DNA of 64,000 nt from Aquipseudomonas ullengensis (GTDB lineage Bacteria > Pseudomonadota > Gammaproteobacteria > Pseudomonadales > Pseudomonadaceae): the NCBI RefSeq assembly GCF_014174475.1, contig NZ_JACJUD010000008.1:1-64000 (forward strand), given 5' to 3'. The notes beneath the pieces were generated by a model. It worked only from the letters and a program-made list of their open reading frames with translations, was not told the origin of the DNA and searched no databases. Position numbers and translations under genes: made by a program. Numbering within the stretch: position 1 is the stretch's first letter; every line of letters starts with the position of its first letter. Shown here piece after piece: positions 50,686-59,090 of this stretch.

Positions 50686-51638
50686 TGCAGCAGCAGAGCG
50701 TTCGCTCCTCGTCGGAAAGTTACTTCTGGCCAGTTGTCTGGGCGGTGACTCTGCACGCCCTGATGTTTGCCATGCTGTTCGTCAGCTTCCATTTTGCCCC
50801 TGACCTGCCGCCGCCCAAGCCGATTGTTCAGGTGACGCTGTACTCGCCTAAGTCGCAAAGCCAGGCCACGACCCAGACCAATCAGAAGATTGCTGGCGAG
50901 TCCAAGAAGACGGCAGCGCGTCAGTACGAGCAGGAGCAGCTGGAAGCCAAGAAGGAAGAGCAACAGAAGCAGGAGGCGGCGGAACAAAAGAAAGCCGATG
51001 CGGCCAAACAGGCTGAAGTAGCCAAGAAAGAAGCCGAGGCCGACGCCAAGAAAGAGGCGGCGGAGAAAGCGGCGGAGCAGAAAAAACTCGCGGATATCGC
51101 CAAGAAGAAATCCGAGGAAGAAAAGAAGAAAGCTGCTGAGGAAGCCAAGAAGAAGGCCGCCGAAGCTGCGAAGAAGAAAGCGGCGGAAGACGCCAAAAAG
51201 AAAAAAGCTGAGGCAGACCGGAAAAAGAAAGCTCAGGAAGCGGCACGTAAGTCCGCTGCCGATCAGAAGGCGGCGGCATTGGCTGAGCTACTTTCCGATA
51301 CTACCGAGCGACAGCAGGCCCTGGCGGATGAAGTCGGTGATCAGGTAACTGGTAATTACGATGATCTGATTCGTAGCCTGGTGACACAAAACTGGATTCG
51401 CCCGCCATCGGCGCGTAATGGCATGAGTGTTACGGTGCAGGTCAACATGCTGCCTGATGGCTCGATTTCCAATGCCTCGGTGCTGCGCTCCAGTGGTGAT
51501 GCCGCGTTCGACGGTTCGGCGGTGTCTGCCGTGCGCAACGTGGGCCGAATTACAGAAATGCAGGGCATCAGTCCCAGTGACTTTGCTCCTTATCGTTCGT
51601 TCAAGATGACATTCACGCCTGAGGATCTGGACCTGTGA
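50685..51638 (+). CDS. tolA: Tol-Pal system envelope-spanning protein TolA
   Basis: TolA reaches from the inner membrane across the periplasm to Pal. The 317-residue product has a single N-terminal span (about 16-36), a long Ala/Lys/Glu-rich helical domain II (about 60-195) built of repeated AEKKAAE-like units, and the C-terminal domain III (about 215-317). Domain III is of the Pseudomonas type, with NWIRPPSARNGMSVTVQV. The start ATG 50685 overlaps the tolR stop; the low-complexity DNA of domain II is a natural site for slippage variation. Confidence 0.96.
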   Translation: MQQQSVRSSSESYFWPVVWAVTLHALMFAMLFVSFHFAPDLPPPKPIVQVTLYSPKSQSQATTQTNQKIAGESKKTAARQYEQEQLEAKKEEQQKQEAAEQKKADAAKQAEVAKKEAEADAKKEAAEKAAEQKKLADIAKKKSEEEKKKAAEEAKKKAAEAAKKKAAEDAKKKKAEADRKKKAQEAARKSAADQKAAALAELLSDTTERQQALADEVGDQVTGNYDDLIRSLVTQNWIRPPSARNGMSVTVQVNMLPDGSISNASVLRSSGDAAFDGSAVSAVRNVGRITEMQGISPSDFAPYRSFKMTFTPEDLDL

Positions 51639-52939
51639 ACATTATTCTTCGAGGGCTTGTGCTGCTGCTTTGCTGCACTGCGGGCTTGGCTGTAGCCGAT
51701 GACAAGAACATTGCCGTCGTCGGTGGCGCCAACCGCGCCATTCCGATTGCCGTGGTGCCGTTTGGTTGGCAGGGCGGCAGCGTGCTGCCGGAAGACATGG
51801 CCGATATCGTCGGCAATGACCTGCGCAACTCCGGCATGTACGAGCCGATTCCGCGGCAGAACATGATCAGCCTGCCGACCCAGGCCAGCGAAATCATCTA
51901 CCGCGACTGGCAGGCCTTGGGCGCCCAGTACGTGCTGGTCGGCAGTATCGTGCCGAGCGGTGCGCGCCTGCAGGTGCAGTACGCCCTGTTCAACGTGGCG
52001 ACCCAGCAGCAGGTCGTGGCTGGCAACGTCGGTGGCACCCTGGATCAATTGCGTGACATGGCCCACTACGTGGCTGACCAGTCGTTCGAGAAGCTGACCG
52101 GTATCAAGGGGGCGTTTTCCACCAAGATGCTTTATGTCACCGCCGAGCGTTTCTCGGTCAACAACACCCGTTACACCTTGCAGCGTTCGGACTACGACGG
52201 CGCGCGTGGCGTGACCTTGCTGCAATCGCGTGAGCCGATCCTGTCGCCGCGTTATGCGCCGGATGGCCGTCGCATTGCCTATGTTTCGTTCGAGCAGCGT
52301 CGTCCGCGCATCTTCATCCAGCACGTCGACACCGGTCGCCGCGAGCAGATCACCAACTTCGAAGGGCTGAATGGCGCGCCGGCGTTCTCGCCGGATGGCA
52401 ATCGCCTGGCGTTCGTGCTGTCCAAGGACGGCAACCCGGAGATCTACGTGATGGATCTCGGTTCTCGCCAGCTGCAGCGCGTAACCAACCACTACGCCAT
52501 CGATACCGAACCGTTCTGGGGTAAAGATGGCCAGACCATCTATTTCACCTCCGACCGCGCCGGCAAGCCGCAGGTGTACAAGCAGAACATCGCGTCGGGT
52601 GCCGTGGAGCGCGTGACGTTCACTGGCAACTACAACGCCAACCCGAAACTCTCGGCTGACGAGAAGACGCTGGTGATGATTCACCGTCAGGACGGCTTCA
52701 CCAACTTCAAGGTGGCAGCCATGGACCTGGTACGTGGCGGTGCGCCGCGCATCCTTTCCGAGACCAGTCTGGACGACTCGCCCACTGTTGCGCCCAATGG
52801 CACCATGCTAATCTACGCCACCCGCCAGCAGGGCCGGGGAGTGCTGATGCTTGTTTCGACTAACGGGCGCGCCAGACTCCCGATTCCTACCGCCCAAGGT
52901 GATGTTCGGGAGCCGTCCTGGTCTCCTTACCTGAACTGA
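51635..52939 (+). CDS. tolB: Tol-Pal system periplasmic beta-propeller TolB
   Basis: TolB is a periplasmic protein that binds Pal and frees it from peptidoglycan. The 434-residue product has a signal peptide (MNIILRGLVLLLCCTAGLAVA, cut near residue 21), an N-terminal alpha/beta domain and a six-bladed propeller marked by repeated SPDGxxIAF-type segments (APDGRRIAYVSFE, SPDGNRLAFVLS). The GTG start at 51635 overlaps the tolA stop by 4 bp (GTGA). Confidence 0.97.
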   Translation: MNIILRGLVLLLCCTAGLAVADDKNIAVVGGANRAIPIAVVPFGWQGGSVLPEDMADIVGNDLRNSGMYEPIPRQNMISLPTQASEIIYRDWQALGAQYVLVGSIVPSGARLQVQYALFNVATQQQVVAGNVGGTLDQLRDMAHYVADQSFEKLTGIKGAFSTKMLYVTAERFSVNNTRYTLQRSDYDGARGVTLLQSREPILSPRYAPDGRRIAYVSFEQRRPRIFIQHVDTGRREQITNFEGLNGAPAFSPDGNRLAFVLSKDGNPEIYVMDLGSRQLQRVTNHYAIDTEPFWGKDGQTIYFTSDRAGKPQVYKQNIASGAVERVTFTGNYNANPKLSADEKTLVMIHRQDGFTNFKVAAMDLVRGGAPRILSETSLDDSPTVAPNGTMLIYATRQQGRGVLMLVSTNGRARLPIPTAQGDVREPSWSPYLN

Positions 52940-52994
52940 TGCGGTAACAATTTTTTGCTTTAAAACACACCTAGACACCATTAGGAGCTACATC

Positions 52995-53483
52995 ATGGAA
53001 ATGCTGAAATTTGCTGCACTGGGCCTGGCCCTCGCTGTTACCGTTGGTTGCTCGTCCAAAGGCGGCGACAACGCCGGTGAAGGCGCTGTTGATCCGAACG
53101 CTGGCTACAACGCCAACGGCAACGGCGTTGACGGTGCTCTGAGCGAAGAAGCTGCTCTGCGCGCCATCACCACCTTCTACTTCGAATACGACAGCTCCGA
53201 CCTGAAGCCAGAAGCCATGCGCGCTCTGGACGTTCACGCCAAGGACCTGAAAGGCAACGGCGCTCGCGTCGTTCTGGAAGGCCACACCGACGAGCGCGGC
53301 ACCCGCGAGTACAACATGGCTCTGGGCGAGCGTCGTGCCAAGGCCGTTCAACGCTACCTGGTTCTGCAGGGCGTTTCCCCGGCTCAGCTGGAACTGGTTT
53401 CCTACGGCGAAGAGCGTCCGGTTGCCACTGGCACCGAAGAGCAGTCCTGGGCTCAAAACCGTCGCGTCGAACTGCGTAAGTAA
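52995..53483 (+). CDS. pal: Peptidoglycan-associated lipoprotein Pal (OprL)
   Basis: Pal anchors the outer membrane to peptidoglycan. The 162-residue product has a lipoprotein signal ending in TVGC with lipidated C19, a flexible Gly/Asn-rich linker to about residue 55, and an OmpA-like domain (about 58-160) with the peptidoglycan-binding segment EGHTDERGTREYNMALGERRA. AGGAG precedes the ATG. The codons are strongly biased (highly expressed gene). cpoB follows after 6 bp. Confidence 0.97.
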   Translation: MEMLKFAALGLALAVTVGCSSKGGDNAGEGAVDPNAGYNANGNGVDGALSEEAALRAITTFYFEYDSSDLKPEAMRALDVHAKDLKGNGARVVLEGHTDERGTREYNMALGERRAKAVQRYLVLQGVSPAQLELVSYGEERPVATGTEEQSWAQNRRVELRK

Positions 53484-53489
53484 TTCGCC

Positions 53490-54305
53490 ATGCGTAAGTG
53501 CCTTCGTACTTTGACCTCTTTGGCTCTCGTCCTGCCGCTCGCGGCACTGGCCGAGGTTCCCGTGGTGGATGGCAGTGCCGGTAACGGCAGCAGCTATCCG
53601 CCTGTGGGTTATGGTACGAACGGCGCCTACGCCGGGGGAGGGGCTGCGGCCCCGACCTCGGCGCAGGGTGAGCTGTTCATGCAGTTGCAGCAGATGCAGG
53701 AAGAAATTGCCCAGCTGCGCGGCATGGTTGAAGAACAGCAGAACGAGATTCAACGCCTCAAGCAAGAAAGCCAGGCACGCTACCAGGATATCGACAGCCG
53801 TTTGCAGGCTGGTGGTACCGCCGGTGCACCTGCACAGAACACACCTACCGAGGGCGCAGTAAACGCCAACGGTACTCCCGCTGCGCCGGCCCAACAGGCT
53901 CCGGCAGCCAGCAACGAGCCGGCTGATCCGGCGAAGGAAAAGCTGTATTACGACGCTGCCTTCGATCTGATCAAAGCCAAGGATTTCGACAAGGCCAGCC
54001 AGGCGTTCACCGCCTTCCTGCGCAAGTACCCGCAGAGCCAGTACGCCGGCAATGCCCAGTACTGGTTGGGTGAAGTCAATCTGGCCAATGGCAACCTGCC
54101 GGAAGCCGGCAAGGCCTTCGCCCAGGTCGCGGCCAATTACCCGAGCCACGCCAAGGTGCCGGATTCGCTGTTCAAGCTGGCCGATGTCGAGCAGCGCATG
54201 GGCAATACCGACCATGCCAAAGGCATCCTGCAGCAGCTGATCGCCCAATACCCGGGCTCGTCCGCCGCGCAGTTGGCCCAGCGTGACTTGCAGCGTCTGC
54301 CCTGA
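53490..54305 (+). CDS. cpoB: Cell division coordinator CpoB (YbgF)
   Basis: CpoB couples peptidoglycan synthesis by PBP1B with Tol-driven outer-membrane constriction. The 271-residue product has a signal peptide (MRKCLRTLTSLALVLPLAALA, cut near 21), a trimerising coiled coil at about 55-95 (QLQQMQEEIAQLRGMVEEQ), a Pro/Ala/Gln linker and three TPR repeats at about 150-265 (YYDAAFDLIKAKDFDKASQ, QYWLGEVNLANG, LFKLADVEQRMG). Last gene of the tol-pal cluster; a terminator follows. Confidence 0.95.
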   Translation: MRKCLRTLTSLALVLPLAALAEVPVVDGSAGNGSSYPPVGYGTNGAYAGGGAAAPTSAQGELFMQLQQMQEEIAQLRGMVEEQQNEIQRLKQESQARYQDIDSRLQAGGTAGAPAQNTPTEGAVNANGTPAAPAQQAPAASNEPADPAKEKLYYDAAFDLIKAKDFDKASQAFTAFLRKYPQSQYAGNAQYWLGEVNLANGNLPEAGKAFAQVAANYPSHAKVPDSLFKLADVEQRMGNTDHAKGILQQLIAQYPGSSAAQLAQRDLQRLP

Positions 54306-54325
54306 GTCGCTCTACCCGTTAGCAA

Positions 54326-54354
54326 GAAACCCGCGCGAGTCGCGGGTTTTTTTA
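54326..54354 (+). terminator. Terminator of the tol-pal cluster
   Basis: The stem AACCCGCG/CGCGGGTT with loop CGAGT is followed by T8, 20 bp after the cpoB stop. Confidence 0.87.
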
Positions 54355-54500
54355 TGTCCTTTCCCTGGTAGCCACGCTTTGGATGCGCTGCATGCGTGAC
54401 GTTAAAAATGTCTCGCGGAAATTTTTCGTTTAGACTCGCCGCCCCGAATCACCCGCAACGGAGGCGGATGGCCTGTTTAGCCGTCACGCCCGGTGCTCAT

Positions 54501-55148
54501 ATGCAAGAAACCCTGCGCATCACCGAGATTTTCTACTCGCTGCAGGGCGAAACGCGTACCAGTGGCTTGCCCACGGTATTCGTTCGCCTGACTGGCTGCC
54601 CGCTACGCTGCCAGTACTGCGATACCGCCTATGCCTTCAGTGGCGGCGAGATCATGACGCTGGATGCCATCTGCGCGCAGATCGCCAGCTACAAGCCGCG
54701 CTATATCTGCGTTACCGGTGGCGAGCCGCTGGCCCAGCCCAACTGCATTCCGCTGCTCAAGCGTCTGTGCGATGCCGGCTACGAGGTGTCGCTGGAGACC
54801 AGCGGCGCCATCGATATTTCCGCCACCGACCGTCGCGTCAGTCGCGTGGTCGACCTGAAGACCCCGGGCTCGGCGGAAGTGTCGCGCAACCTCTACAGCA
54901 ACATGGATGAGCTGACCGGTAACGATCAGGTCAAATTCGTCATCTGCTCGCGCGAAGACTACGACTGGGCTGTGTCCAAGCTGATCGAATACCGCCTGGA
55001 GCAGCGTGCCGGCGAGGTGCTGTTCTCGCCCAGCCATCAGCAGGTCAGCCCGCAGGCGCTGGCGCAGTGGATCATTGCCGACAATCTGCCGGTGCGCTTC
55101 CAGCTACAGCTGCACAAAATCCTCTGGAATGACGAGCCTGGCCACTGA
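54501..55148 (+). CDS. queE: 7-carboxy-7-deazaguanine synthase QueE
   Basis: QueE is a radical-SAM enzyme that forms the deazaguanine ring in queuosine precursor synthesis. The 215-residue product has the cluster motif CPLRCQYCD, preceded by the substrate-binding SLQGETRTSGLPTVFVR, and VTGGEPL for SAM binding. Start chosen at ATG 54501 (MQETLRITEIF), the family N-terminus. It lies 15 bp before queC, so the two form an operon, the order I remember from PA0975-PA0976. Confidence 0.95.
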   Translation: MQETLRITEIFYSLQGETRTSGLPTVFVRLTGCPLRCQYCDTAYAFSGGEIMTLDAICAQIASYKPRYICVTGGEPLAQPNCIPLLKRLCDAGYEVSLETSGAIDISATDRRVSRVVDLKTPGSAEVSRNLYSNMDELTGNDQVKFVICSREDYDWAVSKLIEYRLEQRAGEVLFSPSHQQVSPQALAQWIIADNLPVRFQLQLHKILWNDEPGH

Positions 55149-55163
55149 GCCGAGGGAGCTGAA

Positions 55164-55838
55164 ATGACTGACAAGAAAGCCGTAGTGCTGCTCTCTGGCG
55201 GGCTCGATTCCGCCACCATCCTGGCCCAGGCCAAGGCCGCGGGGTTTACCTGCTACAGCATGGGCTTCGATTACGGCCAGCGTCACCGCGCCGAGTTGCA
55301 GGCGGCCGAGCGTGTGGCCAGGCAGCTGGGTGTGGTCGAGCACAAGGTGATCGGCCTCAACCTCAATGGCATCGGCGGTTCGGCGCTGACCGACAGTTCC
55401 ATCGCCGTGCCGGAAAGCCCGACCGAAGGCATCCCGGTCACCTATGTGCCGGCGCGCAACACGGTATTTCTCTCGCTCGCGCTGGGCTGGGCTGAAGTGC
55501 TGGGCGCCCATGACATCTTCATCGGCGTGAACGCGGTGGACTATTCCGGTTATCCGGATTGCCGCCCGGCTTTTATCGAGGCATTCGAGCGAGTGGCCAA
55601 CCTGGCGACCCGTGAGGGCGTGGAGGGGTGTGGTTTCCGCATCCAGGCGCCGCTGCAGAACCTGAGCAAGGCGCAGATCGTCGAGATCGGTGTGCAGCAT
55701 GGGGTTGATTACGGCCTGACTGTGTCCTGCTACCAGGCCGATGACGAGGGGCGTGCCTGTGGCAAGTGCGAGAGCTGCCGCCTGCGCGCGGCGGGCTTCA
55801 GTGCGGCGGGTGTGCCGGACCCGACCCGCTACCGTTAA
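55164..55838 (+). CDS. queC: 7-cyano-7-deazaguanine synthase QueC
   Basis: QueC converts the QueE product to preQ0 with ATP and ammonia. The 224-residue product has the PP-loop LLSGGLDSAT near the N-terminus, the substrate segment VTYVPARNTVFLSLA and the C-terminal zinc site in CYQADDEGRACGKCESC. GAGGGAG precedes the ATG. Together with queE it supplies the precursor of queuosine in the tRNA anticodon; a tRNA-Lys gene lies directly downstream. Confidence 0.96.
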   Translation: MTDKKAVVLLSGGLDSATILAQAKAAGFTCYSMGFDYGQRHRAELQAAERVARQLGVVEHKVIGLNLNGIGGSALTDSSIAVPESPTEGIPVTYVPARNTVFLSLALGWAEVLGAHDIFIGVNAVDYSGYPDCRPAFIEAFERVANLATREGVEGCGFRIQAPLQNLSKAQIVEIGVQHGVDYGLTVSCYQADDEGRACGKCESCRLRAAGFSAAGVPDPTRYR

Positions 55839-55857
55839 AATTTTTCTCGGGCGGCTG

Positions 55858-55885
55858 TTGATTTTCTGAATCAAATCAGTATTAT
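55858..55885 (+). promoter_or_regulatory. Promoter of tRNA-Lys
   Basis: TTGATT (55858-55863), a 16-base spacer and TATTAT (55880-55885) lie 12 bases before the tRNA 5' end. A CG-rich discriminator (CGCCTCGC) follows, typical of stringently controlled stable-RNA promoters. Confidence 0.75.
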
Positions 55886-55897
55886 ACGCCTCGCTTT

Positions 55898-55973
55898 GGG
55901 TCGTTAGCTCAGTTGGTAGAGCAGTTGGCTTTTAACCAATTGGTCGTAGGTTCGAATCCCACACGACCCACCA
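55898..55973 (+). tRNA. tRNA-Lys(TTT)
   Basis: A 76-nt gene with encoded CCA, acceptor GGGTCGT against ACGACCC, and anticodon TTT in loop CTTTTAA. Arms pair well. In P. aeruginosa the corresponding tRNA-Lys is a well-known integration site of genomic islands; here it is followed by a terminator and nadA with no integrase. Confidence 0.97.
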
Positions 55974-55980
55974 AATCGCA

Positions 55981-56010
55981 GAAGCCAGTCGCAAGACTGG
56001 CTTTTTTTTG
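55981..56010 (+). terminator. Terminator of tRNA-Lys
   Basis: The stem AAGCCAGTC/GACTGGCTT with loop GCAA is followed by T8. Confidence 0.88.
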
Positions 56011-56133
56011 CCTTGAGAAAAGCCAGCCGGCGCGCTTTGCCGTGTCATTCACGGGATGGCCTGTCGCGCTGGGGCAGCGGGGCCGGGTGGTATACTCGCC
56101 GCTTGCCGTTACGTGCCTGCAGGTCTGATTAAC

Positions 56134-57192
56134 ATGACGCACATTTCCGAACGCCTTCTGGTTCAAGCCCACCTCGACGCCAAGCAGCCGGTGCCGCTGA
56201 CGCCTGAGCAGGACGCTTTCTACCGCAGTGAAATCGCTGCCGAGCTGAAGAAGCAGAATGCCGTGCTGGTGGCGCACTACTACTGCGATCCGGTGATTCA
56301 GGCGCTGGCGGAAGAGACCGGTGGCTGCGTGTCCGACTCCCTGGAAATGGCCCGCTTCGGCAATCAGCATGCGGCGCAGACCGTGGTGGTGGCCGGGGTC
56401 AAGTTCATGGGCGAGACGGCGAAGATCCTCAACCCGGAAAAGCGCGTGCTGATGCCGACCCTGGAGGCGACCTGCTCGCTCGACCTGGGTTGTCCGGTCG
56501 ACGAATTTTCCGCGTTCTGCGACCAGCATCCCGAGCGCACCGTAGTGGTCTACGCCAACACCTCTGCAGCGGTGAAGGCGCGTGCCGACTGGGTGGTGAC
56601 CTCCAGTTGCGCGCTGGAGATCGTCGAGAGCCTGATGGATAACGGTGAAACCATCCTCTGGGCGCCGGATCAGCACCTGGGACGCTACATCCAGCGCCAG
56701 ACCGGTGCCGACATGCTGCTGTGGGACGGCGCCTGCATCGTCCACGAGGAGTTCAAGGCCAAGCAGTTGGAGGACATGAAGGCGGTTTATCCGGAGGCGG
56801 CGATCCTGGTGCACCCGGAATCGCCGGAGGCGGTGATCGAACTGGCCGATGCAGTAGGTTCCACCAGCCAGTTGATCAAGGCGGCGCAGACCCTGCCGAA
56901 CACCACCTTCATCGTCGCCACCGATCGCGGCATCTTCTACAAGATGCAGCAGCTGTGCCCGGACAAGGTCTTCATCGAGGCGCCAACTGCCGGTAATGGC
57001 GCGGCTTGCCGCAGTTGCGCGCATTGCCCGTGGATGGCCATGAATACCCTGCAGCGCACCCTGCAGTGCTTGCGTGAGGGCAGCAACGAGATCCTCGTCG
57101 ACCCGGCATTGATCCCGCGGGCGATCAAGCCGCTCAAGCGCATGCTGGATTTCACCCAGGCGGCGCGGATGAAGCTCAGCGGCAACGCCTGA
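56134..57192 (+). CDS. nadA: Quinolinate synthase NadA
   Basis: NadA condenses iminoaspartate with dihydroxyacetone phosphate to quinolinate, the first dedicated product of NAD synthesis. The 352-residue product has the three conserved cysteines that hold the 4Fe-4S cluster (in ATCSLDLGC, SSCALE and the CRSCAHCPWM segment), plus VAHYYCD and YANTSAAVKARAD. Start chosen at ATG 56134 (MTHISERLL), the usual N-terminus; the longer open frame runs into the promoter region. Convergent with the BepA-like gene. Confidence 0.97.
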   Translation: MTHISERLLVQAHLDAKQPVPLTPEQDAFYRSEIAAELKKQNAVLVAHYYCDPVIQALAEETGGCVSDSLEMARFGNQHAAQTVVVAGVKFMGETAKILNPEKRVLMPTLEATCSLDLGCPVDEFSAFCDQHPERTVVVYANTSAAVKARADWVVTSSCALEIVESLMDNGETILWAPDQHLGRYIQRQTGADMLLWDGACIVHEEFKAKQLEDMKAVYPEAAILVHPESPEAVIELADAVGSTSQLIKAAQTLPNTTFIVATDRGIFYKMQQLCPDKVFIEAPTAGNGAACRSCAHCPWMAMNTLQRTLQCLREGSNEILVDPALIPRAIKPLKRMLDFTQAARMKLSGNA

Positions 57193-57207
57193 ACCGATCT
57201 GCGAAAC

Positions 57208-57238
57208 AAAAAAGCCCGGCAAGTGCCGGGCTTTTTTC
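57208..57238. terminator. Bidirectional terminator between nadA and the bepA-like gene
   Basis: The stem AAGCCCGGC/GCCGGGCTT, separated by AAGT, is flanked by A and T tracts on both sides. Confidence 0.87.
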
Positions 57239-57249
57239 TGCGCCTAAGG

Positions 57250-58683
57250 TCAGCGCATCATCTTGTCGATGGCGCGTTTCTCGGCGGCTAGTTCCTGTTG
57301 GCGTGCGTCGATACGCGAGGCCAGCGGGAAGTTGCTGCTGGCGCGGTGCTTGGCCAGGTCGAGTTGTTCCAGGGCCTGGTCGTAGTCGCCGACCAGGGCG
57401 AAGTATTCGGCGCGGGCCTGGTGCAGGCCAATGATATTGCGGGTCAGGCCACGTGCCTCGGCCACCTGATACCAGATGTCGGGGTCGTGTGGGCGTTGCT
57501 TGAGCAATTGGTCTAGAGCCGCTTCGGCTTCCTTCTTCTGCCCTTGCTTGAGCATCAGGTCGATGCGGGCCTGCTCCAGGGGGTAGTTGTCCGGGTACTG
57601 GCCGCGCAGGCGTTCGACACGCTGGCGGGCATCGGCGATCCGGTTGGCGGTGATGTCCAGGTCAACCATCGCCAGGTTGTAGGTGATGTCGTTCGGCGCC
57701 TTGTCCAGCAGCTCCTGCAGCGTGCTGCGGGCCTCGTTGAGTTGACCGCTCTTGGTCTTGGCGATGGCCAGGCCATAGCGGGCGGCGTCCAGCTTGGGGT
57801 TGGCGTCGAGCATGGCGCGAAAGCGCTTGGCGGAAATCCCCGGGGTTTCCTCGAAGGTCAGTTGCACGCGGGCGCGCAGCAGCTGGTAGCGCAGGCTGTC
57901 CTCGCTGCCGCCGGCCTGGTACTGCTCGGCGCGGTTGCGGGTGTCGGCGATACGCGACTCGGTTACCGGGTGGGTGAGGAGGAATTCCGGCGGCTTGGAG
58001 TCGTAGCGGTACTGACGCATCAGGCGCTCGAACATGCTCGGCATGGCGCGTGGGTCGTAGCCGGCCTTTTCCAGGTTGAGCAGGCCGATGCGGTCGGCTT
58101 CCTGTTCGTTCTGCCGGGAGAAGCGCCGTTGTTCCTGAATGGCGGCGGCTTGGGTCGACATGATCGCGGCCATACCGGCGTTACCGGCGCCCGCTGCGGC
58201 TGCGACGATGCCGGCAAGCATGGCGGCCATCATTGGCACCTGCATGCGCTGCTGCGCCTCGATTCCGCGGGCGAAGTGGCGTTGCGACAAGTGCGCCAGT
58301 TCGTGGGCCAGTACGGAGGCGTATTCGGCTTCGGTCTGGGCGTAGAGGAACAGGCCGCCGTTGACGCCGATGATGCCGCCGGGGGCGGCAAAGGCGTTGA
58401 GCTGCGAGCTGTTGATCAGCACGAACTCCAGGCGCCGGTCTTCCACCTGGCTGGTTTCGGCCAGGCGATACACGCTGGTTTCCACGAAGTCCTTGAGCTG
58501 CGGGTCGGACAACTGGTCGACCTGGCCGCGCAGCATGCTCAGCCAGGCGCGGCCGAGCTGGTGTTCCTGTTCCGGTGAGACGATGGAGGAGCTGGCATCA
58601 CCCAGCGACGGCAGGTCATCGGCGACCCCGGGCAGGGCGATTACACAGGCAAGTGCGAGCAGGGAAGGGCGCAGAAGCTTCAT
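57250..58683 (-). CDS. bepA: M48 family periplasmic metalloprotease (BepA-like)
   Basis: BepA assists or degrades the LptD outer-membrane protein and other barrel proteins. The 477-residue product has a signal peptide (MKLLRPSLLALACVIALPGVA, cut near residue 21), an M48 zinc protease domain with HELAH (HExxH) at about 127-131 and the downstream EADRIGLLNLEKAGYD segment that gives the third ligand, followed by TPR repeats from about 300. The family in PAO1 lies in the same place (PA1005). Convergent with nadA and divergent from tusA. Confidence 0.92.
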   Translation of the reverse strand: MKLLRPSLLALACVIALPGVADDLPSLGDASSSIVSPEQEHQLGRAWLSMLRGQVDQLSDPQLKDFVETSVYRLAETSQVEDRRLEFVLINSSQLNAFAAPGGIIGVNGGLFLYAQTEAEYASVLAHELAHLSQRHFARGIEAQQRMQVPMMAAMLAGIVAAAAGAGNAGMAAIMSTQAAAIQEQRRFSRQNEQEADRIGLLNLEKAGYDPRAMPSMFERLMRQYRYDSKPPEFLLTHPVTESRIADTRNRAEQYQAGGSEDSLRYQLLRARVQLTFEETPGISAKRFRAMLDANPKLDAARYGLAIAKTKSGQLNEARSTLQELLDKAPNDITYNLAMVDLDITANRIADARQRVERLRGQYPDNYPLEQARIDLMLKQGQKKEAEAALDQLLKQRPHDPDIWYQVAEARGLTRNIIGLHQARAEYFALVGDYDQALEQLDLAKHRASSNFPLASRIDARQQELAAEKRAIDKMMR

Positions 58684-58783
58684 GCACAGGGCTCTTGGCG
58701 AACAAAGGCCCTACTGTAGCCGGCTGGCCGGTCAACTGGCCAGGCTTGTGCGGTATCCTTGCTGCCTGCGATGGAGAACCCCG

Positions 58784-59023
58784 ATGTCCGATATCCCCGC
58801 CTGCGATGCTGAACTGGACGCCAGCGGCCTGAATTGCCCGCTGCCGTTGCTCAAGGCCAAGCTCGAACTCAATCGCCTGCCCAGCGGTGCGGTGCTCAAG
58901 GTGCTGGCCACCGATGCGGGTTCGCAGCGCGACTTTCGCGCCTTTGCCCGGCTGGCCGGGCATGAGCTGCTGCGCGAGGAGCAAGAGGCAGGGCTGTTTC
59001 GTTACTGGTTGCGCAAGGCGTGA
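58784..59023 (+). CDS. tusA: Sulfur carrier protein TusA
   Basis: TusA accepts sulfur from IscS as a persulfide and passes it to thiouridine and molybdenum cofactor synthesis. The 79-residue product has the signature GLNCPLPLLKAK, with persulfide cysteine C18. Start at ATG 58784 with GGAG seven bases upstream. In P. aeruginosa the homologue (PA1006, as I recall) is needed for nitrate respiration and virulence. It stands alone, ended by a terminator. Confidence 0.93.
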   Translation: MSDIPACDAELDASGLNCPLPLLKAKLELNRLPSGAVLKVLATDAGSQRDFRAFARLAGHELLREEQEAGLFRYWLRKA

Positions 59024-59049
59024 TCGTGCGGGGCTGAAACCTGCAGCAT

Positions 59050-59079
59050 AAAAAAGGGCCGCGATTGCGGCCCTTTTTT
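59050..59079. terminator. Bidirectional terminator between tusA and bcp
   Basis: The stem AAAAGGGCCGC/GCGGCCCTTTT with loop GATT is flanked by A and T tracts. Confidence 0.87.
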
Positions 59080-59090
59080 GTTGCGTTGCA

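Noticed and set aside
50920..51280. The AAG/GAA-rich run in tolA as a possible microsatellite or CRISPR-like repeat
   Set aside because: It encodes the known Ala/Lys/Glu-rich helical domain II of TolA; the units vary in length and are not separated by spacers.
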